A DNA stretch of 64,000 bases from Hymenopellis radicata (taxonomy: Eukaryota; Basidiomycota; Agaricomycetes; Agaricales; Physalacriaceae), in NCBI GenBank assembly GCA_015501595.1, contig JADNRX010000001.1, positions 124,001-188,000 on the forward strand, read 5' to 3'. A program made the translations under genes and the position numbers. Below, one piece after another: positions 30,323-39,580 of this stretch (positions are counted from its first letter, which is position 1; every line of letters begins with the position of its first letter). Below the pieces are notes generated by a model. The model did not search any database and was not told the origin of the DNA. It was given only the letters and a program-made list of their open reading frames with translations.

Positions 30323-32826
30323 ATGGCCAAGAACAAAAAGGGAAAGCAAAAGCAGGACGAGGTGCGGACGGTGCCTGCGACGATTCCCGAGGAAAACGAG
30401 AATGAAGATATCGAAAAAGTGCAGCTTAGCGACGGGGGAGTGACGGCCCTAGGTGAGTTGTTCTCCGTCCGAGCCGCAAGTAGTTGTTAATCAGTGATGC
30501 ATCCGGCGCTTATTGTTATTGTTAACCTTTGTGTTTTCCTCCCATGTTCCGTCGTGGTCGTCCCCGTGCAGGCGCTTTTGACGCTGGACCCCAGACGTGG
30601 CCGACGCCCCCAGCCGCTGCCGCCAAGATCCCGGCCGGCGGGGCTTGGCCTCCTCCTACTGGACGCAGTGGTGGGAAAGCGCCAGCTCCACCGCCCAAGT
30701 CTACGGTATTCGGACCTGTGACGGACGAGGAATGGTCGGACGGCGGCGGCGGCGGTGGGCACGGCGGTTGGGACGACGAGGAATACGAGTCGTACAGCGA
30801 GGACGACTACTCACCGCCGCCGTCTACGATGCCAGCAAAGACGCCTGGGTGGCAGTCCTGGGGCGAAGAAGCTCGGAGGCTCTCAAAGGCGACTGCTCCT
30901 CCTCCTCCTTCGCAGCGTCCACCAGGTCTCGCCGCAGCGAACGTGTCGGCACAGCAACGGGCTCAGATTTTAAACTCGCTGCTCAGCCAGACACCTCAGA
31001 ATAACAACTACTTGTACGCCGGAGCGCAGCAACATAAACAACGCGCTGCTGCTGCTCCTCATAGGAATCCATATCCAGGTGTTGGTGGTGGTGGTGGTGG
31101 TCACAATTCGTTTCCCGGACATCAGGTCAATCCGTTCCCAGGCCACCAGCCTCCCGCGAATCATATGGCCGCTGCTCAGCTCGCACAACTTCAAGCTCAA
31201 TTGGCAGCACAAAAGGAATTGGCGGCACAACACGATATGAAGGACAAGCTTAAACATCGTAAGCATGCTTCTGCCCCAGATCCATGGGCTGCAGCGACTC
31301 GAGGCGGAGGCGGGGGTGGAGGATGGGGTCAGAATTCGGAAGAAGAGGATTACGACGACGAGGAGGACGAGGATGATTATGACGAGGATCCGAGGAGAGG
31401 AAGGGTCAGGTTTGCGTCTAGAACTGCGAATATGGCTGCGTCGAAGAGTAAGGATCCGTGGGCGGCCACCGCGTCTCCTGCAGCAGGCGGCGGTGGTGGA
31501 TGGGGCGGTGGCGGATGGGGCGCTGACAACGGTGGGTGGGGAGGAGGAGGAGGAGGAGGCGCCGCAGACAAGGGTGGATGGGGAGGAGGAGGAGGAGGAG
31601 GCAATACCAACAAGGACGACGAATGGGGTGATGCGGGATGGGGCGAGACTGTTGGACGACCCGGCGGCGGCGGTGGCGGCGGATGGGGAGGTACTACCGG
31701 CGGTTGGGGTGACAACAAACCTGCTGCTGGAGGTGGTGGCTGGGGAGATACAAAGTCAGCTGGTGGAGATAATAAACCCACCGGCGGCTGGGGAGCAGAT
31801 TCAAATCCTCCACCAGGCGGTGGATGGGCCGGTATGGGTGACTCTGCCGGAGGAGGCTGGGGCGGCGTCATGGGAACACCTCAAAGCGGCGCCAGCGACC
31901 TCAAGAAGAAGAACAATATCCCTCGCACACAGGACACCGGATACATCATGCCTTCCAAGACACTCACCCATGCCCAAAAAGGCACTAATGTCCCTCTTCA
32001 ATTCGTCGATCCACACAACAAGCTCAACGAGTATACCAACGTCAAGTTTGTCGAGTCGGGCGGCGAGGCTCTGCAGAGTGTCGCCCGAGCTTTCTTTGGC
32101 AAGGAGCGCAAAGCTCGCGAACGCTTTCGCTGGTCCTTCTCCCCTGACAAGGATCCCCGCGTCTCGTCCGTGCTCGATTGGATAGACGCCGTCTCCTATT
32201 CTCTTGGAGCATTCGGGGTGAGTACAACCCTCACAGTCTCTTCCCTCCTAATTCATTCCAGCTTCACAAATTCTTGCAAAGTCAAGAACGCGGCGCACTC
32301 GTCGTGAACGCTGCCTATCGCGCTCCCAAGAACCCCAACGAACCCGCCTTTGACTGGATGACCTTTGATCAGAGTCAAAAGACAAAGGACAAGATCTTGC
32401 AAGAGTCCATTGCCCTATATGACCCGGACAGGCAGATTGTCGTTTTCGTTTTCCTCCCTTCGCATACCGGGAACAGTGTCGCGATATGGAGACGCAAGAT
32501 CAACATTCCGAATAACATCAAGCTCATGCTGCAGGCCGAGATTCAGACAGTCTTGGCTGGTTTACGACGCGAGGAGGATTATGTCGTGCATGTTGACGAG
32601 TCCGTTTTTTCCGTTCCTTCTCTCCAGGTTTCTGACGTTTGTATTCTGTAGAATACCGGGAGCTGCTCCTCAGTATATGGGTTCACCGCGTATGCGGCGA
32701 GGCTCGATACCCCCTCTGTACACTGCTCCGGACGGCGTTCTTTCGAAAAAGCAAAAGCAGAAACTAGGCAAGCTCCCCAAAGACCCGAACAAGAAGAAGC
32801 GACCGTGGTGGAAGAGGATATTTTAG
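30323..32826 (+). CDS. Gly/Trp-rich (GW-repeat) protein of unknown function
   Basis: Four exons (30323-30452, 30572-32217, 32262-32599, 32652-32826) give 762 residues. A basic start (MAKNKKGKQKQDE) is followed by a disordered Pro/Gly/Asp-rich region. Residues ~310-500 are almost wholly WG/GW repeats (GGWGGGG, DPWAA, GWGDT) mixed with acidic patches. A well-structured C-terminal domain begins at about YIMPSKTLTHAQKGTNV and includes DPHNKLNEYTNVKF, WSFSPDKDPRVSSVLDWID, VVNAAYRAPKNPNEPAFDW and IVVFVFLPSHTGNSVAIWRRK. The chain ends in a basic tail KKKRPWWKRIF. I think the C-terminal domain is shared by many agaricomycete proteins (possibly the one called CcmS-related) but cannot confirm it. WG repeats can bind Argonaute. 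Its promoter was copied in the tandem duplication. Confidence 0.82.
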
Positions 32827-33200
32827 GCTCATTTATACATTTCTATTCCGTGGGACATTTGGTTGCTTTCGATTATGTTCTGTGTATTTCTAGGTGTACA
32901 TTTTAGTTGTTGTAGAGCACTCCATTATATTCGCACTTGTATAACCAGGTCGCAGCAATGCATGTATCTGACATGCGCGTAAATTGCGCCACAAGGGTGT
33001 TTTGCACATAGTGGGGTTGCGGATGAGATCGGTCTTACAGTGTCTTTCATCTCTCGTCTCCTTCGACCTACCTCTTCTCCTCTAATCCTCTACCACGCAC
33101 CTGACACACTTTATCGCTCCTCCACCTCGCCCCATTCGTACGTATCTTTCTGTCGCCCTTCCTTACCCATTCTCACATTGTATCATCCAGCCCATCTGCA
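32827..33200. other. Intergenic stretch
   Basis: 3' UTR of the Gly/Trp-rich gene and promoter of the kinase-like gene. A pyrimidine-rich tract (33,050-33,190) precedes the start codon, as is common in fungal promoters. No gene seen. Confidence 0.45.
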
Positions 33201-34132
33201 ATGTCGTCTACCCTACCAGCCGATCTCGAGACCGTCATCATGGACACTTGTGAGAAACACAAGGCAGCGCACTGGCGGGACTCCGACTACCGCGCCTGCG
33301 TATCCATCGATACAAAATACTTTGTCAAGTTCGACAACCCCCGGACTCTCTGGCCTGAAATTGAAACCCAGAGATACATCTCCGAGTATGCACTGCAATC
33401 CCCAGACACGTCGCCACGGATTGCCAAAGTGATACACCACTTTGGAGACCTACAGACGATGTATTTCGTCATGGAGCATGTCGCGCTCGTGGACCCCCCG
33501 CCGCTGGACCTCCCCGAGCGGACAGCAGAGGCGCTCAGATGGCTTGCGGGGGTTCCAGCGCCTCCCGGGCATGTGTTTGGTCCCCTGGGGGGCGGGGTCC
33601 TCCGCCATAGCTTCTTCAAGGACTACAAGGCGCCTCTAGTTTTCTCGAGCATCGGGGCGGTAGAGCGTTACATAGCAAAAGTGCGTCCGTGCTTACTATG
33701 TATATTTTTCTCGAGCATCTGCTAAGTAATGGGCCAGGCGCAGACGTTGCTCTCAAACCGGGCCACTGCAAAGGCAGCGGTGGAATCTATCAGTTTAAGC
33801 GACGAACGCCTCATGTTCATGCAGTGCGACGTGCACCCGAGCAACTTTGGCGTTGACGAGCGCGGGAACACGGTCCTGATGGATTTCGGGCGGATAGGGA
33901 TGTTGCCGGAATCGTTCGCGGCGTATACGTTGTTTTCGAACAGTTTCGCCGCTGTGGCCGCGTCCTTGGGCTTGGAGCGCAGTTCTAAGCTAAAGTCCAT
34001 GGCTGTGATTTCGTCTTGTTTGTGGATGGTGTCTAACCCGAAACTCAGTACGTCAAGTTGTATCTGACAATTTTTTACTAACGTTCGCTGATAGGCCTGA
34101 ACGAGGACGGCTATCCCGTCCGCAAACGCTAG
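33201..34132 (+). CDS. Aminoglycoside-phosphotransferase-like kinase-fold protein
   Basis: Three exons (33201 to about 33680, from about 33739 to 34047, and 34096-34132) keep one frame. The visible signature is RLMFMQCDVHPSNFGVDERGN followed by TVLMDFGRIG, the Brenner-type HxxNxxxD and metal-binding DFG-like motifs of the APH superfamily. Upstream, RACVSIDTKYFVKFD supplies a candidate ATP-binding lysine, and YFVMEHV resembles the hinge. Agaricomycete genomes hold large numbers of such small APH-like proteins with unknown substrates. The catalytic Asp in CDVHPSN is kept, so activity is possible. The last exon encodes only LNEDGYPVRKR. Confidence 0.78.
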
Positions 34133-34462
34133 ACGAACCACGAGTATATACGCGATTGTAAACACCTCTACTTGGCATAGAACTTGAACGCGCAACTAAT
34201 CCAAGTAGGAATATGAGGTGCAGGTTTCGGTTTTTTGAGCGAGTAGATTTCACAACTTTGTGTCGCACGTCCCGTTTACTTATCGCAACTCACGCTCTTC
34301 ATCCCCGCTCCCTCCCCCAATTATCTATCTCAAAGTGCTGTCTGGTTTTGATGTTCTGTTCGTCTTAGTTCCGTTGTCGATTGATGGGTCGTAAAACATT
34401 ATCTTGAGCTTTTTATTGTTCATACATTTTACCTGTCCTTTTCAACATGCCAGAATTTATGA
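34133..34462. other. Convergent intergenic stretch
   Basis: Lies between the tails of the kinase-like gene and the Rrn11-like gene. No gene seen. Confidence 0.45.
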
Positions 34463-35351
34463 TCAAGTTCGTTGGCGCTTTCGGGAGGGGGTCTCGAGAA
34501 CATCCATTGCGTCGTCGGAATCTGACTCTGAGGGAGCTGGTGTCTCTTGGCACTCAAGTTCAGTGATCTATACGATATGGGTGGGCAATGTTATGTGGAT
34601 AGGACATGAACTGACCTGGTCAAGAAAGTGGATTGCGACCTGGTTTCGGGGATCAACGGACTTGGCACCTTCAAGATGTGCTCTGGCACTGTTTAGGAGA
34701 GATGGGTCGAGCGTACCTGCGCCGCGTTAGCATGGATTTGACGTCTAGAGTAAGTGGCTACCATCTCCCATATCGTCGTCCGAAGGTTGGGATAGATACA
34801 GGCAGAGTAAGCCGGCATATGTATGCAGGACAGGATCGTCCTGGTAGGGAAACGAAGGGAGATACCTGGCAGGTCCGTAAGCTGCAGTATGCCTTGAACA
34901 GGGAGAGACCCTACAATTCTAGTTTATCGAGAGCCTCTCTGTATTTCCCAGCCAGAATCTGTCGAAGAATAATCTCTTTCAGGATCCCTTCCCTCTATAA
35001 TTCGACGCGTGAACCACACAAGTTCGAGTATTCAGAGCACTGTGACCTACTTACTTGTTCTGGATATTCCACCAACATCTCATGTAGAAATTCGAGTTTT
35101 CGCGTAGAATCATACATGTCAAAAGTCTCATCCCCAAGAACACGCACAGCAGTCGGCCAGAGGGATATCCAGTTTATCTCCTTGCAGCGCGCGAGGATAG
35201 ACCACACCTGCCTGGCCCGCGGGAGGTCATTTTTGAGGAGAGAGAGATGCAGGATGTCATAGAGTCTGCAGATGTGAATTTTGCGGCAGCTTAATCTCTG
35301 TTTGGAGTCGAGTAATTGGAAGAGGAAGGACGACATGATGGCATGACGCAA
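34463..35351 (-). CDS. RRN11: RNA polymerase I initiation factor, Rrn11-like
   Basis: Rrn11 is part of the core factor that recruits RNA polymerase I to rDNA promoters. The first exon encodes a TPR-like helical repeat: KIHICRLYDILHLSLLKNDL then RARQVWSILARCKEINWISLW, which I recognise from the Rrn11 family. Further exons read EGILKEIILRQILAGKYREAL, then LYLPSFPYQDDPVLHTYAGLL, then ARAHLEGAKSVDPRNQVAIHFLDQ. The last exon (34463-34567) encodes an acidic tail ending in a basic nuclear signal, SRKRQRT. The start is either ATG 35351 or ATG 35336. Exon borders in the middle are approximate, and one exon around 34,730 is the least certain. It diverges from the Laa2-like gene with only about 36-51 bp between start codons. 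Confidence 0.72.
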
Positions 35352-35387
35352 AGGGTACTTTGTACGTACTTGCCTCTCACCACCATC

Positions 35388-36517
35388 ATGGACGACGATT
35401 TCACGTTTGGCGCGTCGGTCTGGGGCACACCCGATCCCGCTGCACCTGTCGTCAAGCCGCCGTCGCCTATTCCCGATGACGACTTTGATGACTTTGGCTC
35501 GCCTCCTCAGGCTGCACAGGTTGCGGATGACGATGACTTTGGAGATTTCGGCGACTTTGGCGATGCGCAGGAGATACCGCCGTCGTCGTCGGGATTCAGC
35601 GATGATATGGCGGGCTTTGCGCCCGTCGCTGGGCCTTCGTCATATGGCGATTGGGACCCGCTAAAGTTGGCGCCTATGCCGGGGAGACCTGAGCTGGAAG
35701 ACGATATCAATACAATATTAGGGCCGCTGTGGGGCTCGCAGCCGATATCGGAGGTGACGACGGACGATGAGATTAGAGAGCGGGAGGGGATAAACCAGAT
35801 ATTGGTGACTCCGGAGAGGTGTGTTTGTGTCTTCCGTCTCCTCTTCATCCTGTTGAAACCCGGCAGTCGAGATCTATACAGCGTCCTCGTGCAATCCCCG
35901 CCGCCGACGAAACCGCCGAACTGGATTCGGTCGCGTATACGGCGGCAGCATCTAATAGCGCTCGGGATACCCGTCAATCTCGACGAGGTGCTGCCGCAGG
36001 CGAATGGAAGGCCGCTGCCGGCGCTGCATATAACGACCCGCCCGATGTCTGCCCCGCCTGGGGCGCGCAATGCTTCTCATGCAGGCAACGCCACAGCGTC
36101 TGCGAGTAATTCCCGCGCGGGCTCTCCGCGGGGAAATAACGCTTCCCAGTCGCATTTCGGACCCAAGCCGGATTTGGATGATGTCAAGATTCAGCAGCTT
36201 CTTGCGCTGGGTTCTGGTTCGTGGCCAGATCCTTTATTCCATTATCGCGATTTTAACTTGCGCGCGCGCGTTTGCTTATAGAATCATTGACGATACAGCC
36301 GCTAGCTACGCTGGAGCGACATCTGGCGGAGCTCCGGGCGCATACGGCAAAGACGCAGACACGGCTCACGCATTTGCTGCAGAGTCGCGACGCGCTGCAG
36401 CAGGATGCGGAGACGTACAATGGGCTCATTGCTGAGCTGGTCGGAGAGGCGCAGAAGATCAAGACTGGCAAAGGTCGTACGCCGGCGCCGACGAGACGAG
36501 GGAGTGGGATGGTCTAG
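35388..36517 (+). CDS. Laa2-like clathrin/AP-1 accessory protein (DUF5102 type)
   Basis: Three exons (35388 to about 35820, about 35869 to 36211, about 36281-36517). The N-terminus has acidic-phenylalanine repeats (DDFDDFGS, DDDFGDFGDFGD) of the type that bind the gamma-ear of AP-1. A conserved block GINQILVTPESRDLYSVLVQ then PPNWIRSRIRRQHLIALGIPVNLDEVLP resembles yeast Laa2. A Ser/Asn/Ala-rich linker follows, then a C-terminal coiled coil (TLERHLAELRAHTAKTQTRL). In yeast Laa2 links Laa1 and AP-1 in Golgi-endosome sorting. The call rests on the acidic Phe motifs plus the IRR...GIP block. I am moderately sure of the family and less sure of the exact orthologue. Confidence 0.65.
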
Positions 36518-36559
36518 TTTTGTGGCGTTTCACTGTATAGTTGCAAGTTGTTCTCTTGT

Positions 36560-37180
36560 GAAGTTAATTGTTTTGCGTGTGCTGGTTTTCTTGCGGATTC
36601 CGGGGGCCCGTCAACGGTAAGTGCCATAATAATATGTATCTCTTATTGACGCGCTGAATATAGTGCTCTTCGCGTTACGCGTCTTGGTTTCTATTTTAGC
36701 ATTGTGGCGTTATATAGGCTATCAACGTTATTCTTTGAGCTGGACCCACTGACGATCCGGTGTCCAAATCCACATTTAATCGTGTGTTCCGCGTCCTCTT
36801 TGACAGGCTCAGTCTTTCCCCCCCATGTTCTGCTGCGTTTTACACTTTTCGGTGTTCTCTTTTCATCGAGATGGAAAACAAGTTATTTTCGCTTTGTGAG
36901 AGGGATTGAAATACGTCATATGCAGACAGAGACGCGATGATGGCGAAGCCAGTCGAAGGTTCCGCCGGTACCATTTTCCTGGAATGGACTTGTGTGTCCA
37001 TACTGCCGCTTTGACGTTGGTTAAGAATGATGCATGATGTCTCCTGTGTGTCAACGCCTATTGTCTATCGGCACGAGACCGCAACCGAGCCACGTCTTGT
37101 GTACACCAGCTCCCACCGCTCTAAATTCCATCCTTTGCTTTATTGTTCTGCGCTTACGCGCAGGCTTCTTTTGATGTCAA
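36560..37180 (+). repeat. Degenerate direct repeat, unit 1
   Basis: It shares blocks with 37255-37720 in the same order: GTGTGCTGGTTTTCTTG, GTGGCGTTAT...TATTCTTTGAGCTGGACC, CTGACGATCC, TGTGTGTCCATACTGC, GATGCATGATG, and a later CATCCTTTGCTTTATTGTTC-like block. It begins in the 3' flank of the Laa2-like gene. Confidence 0.7.
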
Positions 37181-37254
37181 GGCCCTGGACCAGGAGCGGC
37201 CTCAATGCTCTGAATTCTGCTGTCTCCTGCCGTCATTTGTTTCTAAAACAGTTG

Positions 37255-37720
37255 ATCCTTTCGAGATTCTGTGTGTACTGGTTTCCTTGACGAATTCTGC
37301 GGCGCCCAATCTACTGTAAGCACGGTTGCGGTGTTCATAACTCTTGTTGAGGCGCCGCACTCTTCGCGCTCCGCGTCTCGTTCCGTCTTGCAGCTTTAAC
37401 GTGGCGTTATCGGCTATTCTTTGAGCTGGACCTACTGACGATCCAACCTGTGTGTCCATACTGCAAAACTTGATGCATGATGGCGCATACGGCCTCCTAT
37501 GGGTGATTCATTTCAACGACTACTTATTGTCATTCGGCATTTGATTGAAGCCGATAGACGAATCACACTGCGTCTTGTATTGTCTCCTGTAAGTACGCGT
37601 ACGCCAGCCCCCACACGCGTCTAATTGTCATGTTGCCTCGTACATTCCATTCTTCCGCTTATTGTTCCACGCCGATTATCTGGTCTTACTGCATAATATT
37701 ACGCGCAGTCTTCTCTGAGA
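37255..37720 (+). repeat. Degenerate direct repeat, unit 2
   Basis: Second copy of the repeat starting in the Laa2-like 3' flank. It lacks the ~200 bp between 36,785 and 36,985 and is heavily diverged, so the duplication is old compared with the one at 26.5-30.4 kb. Confidence 0.7.
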
Positions 37721-38454
37721 CTTACGGCATTCTCACTTTATTGTCCCAGCACTGGGTGCGGGGCTGACACCGCTTGACACTGGTCGAATCCAGCCATTTG
37801 CTTGTTCTCCTTCCCTTTTTGCTTCCGGCTTATCAGAGTACCTTGATTAGATTCCGTAACTGATGGGCATTCTAATTCCTATCACCTCTCCGTCTGATCC
37901 TTGTGTCGCGACAATTAGACCGGCCTCTCGCTCCTTGTCCTACCTTATTGTCTGAAAATTTCTCTTCGCGTGCACACAATAACAGTGCCCCCCACTATTG
38001 TCCACGATCCTGCATACATGGTGCTCCATCTAGCCACTGACTCCGAGTGAAAACTTAGATGCCTCGAGGCCCACGAGACAAGGCATTCGGGGAGAATGGG
38101 GAAGTCGCGCAGGCCTTGGGAAACATATCCATATTGGAGGAACAAGAGCAAGTGGGAGAGTGCAGCACATAGCCCCATTCACAGCAATGTCTTTTGTTGC
38201 GCATTCGTCAACTCCCTTCTCGAACCCTTCACCGGCTCACGTAGGAAACAATAAGCACCGTTTTCAATACAATGTTCACTTCGTGATGCGCCATCCCTTC
38301 CATGTGACCAAACTTGACATACCGCGTAATTGAAACCGACAACAAAAAAGGCAGATTCCGGCTCGATAAGTCATATAAAGGCGACAAGACCCGGGGGATG
38401 CGAATCGATCTGGATTCGCGTTCCCTTCCCCTCGCCCACTCCTTCTTAATTATT

Positions 38455-39390
38455 ATGATGCACGCCCCCAACGCGAATGCAGCCGTACATAGATCCAAGT
38501 TCACGCGTCGCCCGCAGCCCCACCTGCCCCCGCACGTCCTTGAACGTCACCGCCGCGTGCTTGCTGGCATTTTGCACAAACGGATTTTGATCGAGGAATG
38601 GAGGAAGGAAGTGGGCGAGGACGCCGCGGAGGACGCCTCGAGCTCCGCGCGTGGCGCGCGACCGACGTACCAAAGCAGGTTGAGGGAACAGTTCTTGGAG
38701 CTGCGAGATGCGCTACCCGAGCGTCTGAGGCCAGGCGCCGCGGCGAGGGTGGCTATCATGGAGAATGGTACGAGATATCCCTTCCAAGCATTTCACGGGA
38801 GCGCTGACATGGATTTCCCTTCAGCTATGAATTACATCGTCGACTTGAAAAATTCCGTAAGGTATATCGTCGGAAGCGGTGAATCCGCGCGTCGGCCCGC
38901 GTACATCCAGCACCAGACTCAGAACGTCTCCGCCGCACAGATGAGAACACATCGCGAGAACTGTACGTGTCGGATGCTCTCCGAGGTACTCCCCGGTCTG
39001 TCTGGCGTCGAAAGCAAGATACAGCTTCTCGAAGTTGGTGAGTAGATGCCTTCCCTTCGAGTCTTCTTTCAGGCGCTGAACTACCGCCCAGCCGCCAAAA
39101 CCATTCGCGAGCTAGAGGACGAATACCAGAAGCTGCTTGCCGACCATCGAGCCGAGCAGTGCCAGTCATCTGCTTCATCCGAAGCGTCCTACTCCACACC
39201 TCCCCCTTCTACTCCGCGAGATAGAATGAACGTGGATCGTGCCGAGGTTTACTCGCCGTCCAGATACACGTCCCAATACGCTCAAGGGCCCGACGTAGAC
39301 CGTCTGCCCTCCATTCACGACATCCTCCGGGATAATTCACCGCTCGACAGCCTCGGGGTCCAGTTACCTCCCCTCCGTATATGGAAGTAG
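38455..39390 (+). CDS. HLH-like putative transcription regulator lacking a clear basic region
   Basis: Starts MMHAPNANAAVHRSK. A first intron (about 38768-38825) joins IMEN to AMNYIVDL. The segment TYQSRLREQFLELRDALPER-x-RPGAAARVAIMENAMNYIVDLKNSV has the helix-loop-helix pattern, with the usual Leu/Ile spacing and an 'A-x-V-x-I-x-E-x-A-x-x-Y-I' second helix. The typical basic H-x-x-x-E-R motif before helix 1 is absent. A conserved-looking cysteine pair (ENCTCRML) and a coiled segment follow (TIRELEDEYQKLLADH), then a Ser/Pro/Thr linker and a short C-terminal motif RLPSIHDILRDNSPLD. The second intron's donor near 39033 is unclear: GTTGGT keeps the frame that reaches the stop at 39390, while GTGAGT does not. 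I do not recognise the orthologue. Confidence 0.62.
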
Positions 39391-39580
39391 TTTCGATGAT
39401 TCCCTTTTACGAAGCAAGCGCCGCATATGGTCGGCCGTATACCATTTGTATTCTTATCTTTATGCCTTGCATTCACATCATCTGCATCGTAAATACTTAT
39501 TCATGACATCCCCCACGCTGTATCCATATCGTTAGTATTTACTCAATTCGACAACTGCATAGAACTATACCACATACCCT

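Larger units (their letters stand above)
28157..30362 (+). repeat. Tandem segmental duplication, right unit
   Basis: This unit starts at CACGCGTTCTGTTCTG, matching 26497 onward, and contains the second secreted protein gene. It continues into the intact promoter of the Gly/Trp-rich gene. It is longer than the left unit because of insertions of 93 bp and 550 bp. The order implies an ancestral promoter-secreted protein-GW gene array that was duplicated once. Confidence 0.85.
36518..38454. other. Gene-poor interval with degenerate direct repeat
   Basis: No protein-like frame of any length survives. It contains the duplicated segment described separately, and on its right (38,230-38,450) the likely promoter of the HLH-like gene. 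Confidence 0.5.

Noticed and set aside
31377..31871. Long minus-strand Pro-rich open frame
   Set aside because: It is the antisense shadow of the Gly/Trp-rich repeat on the plus strand.
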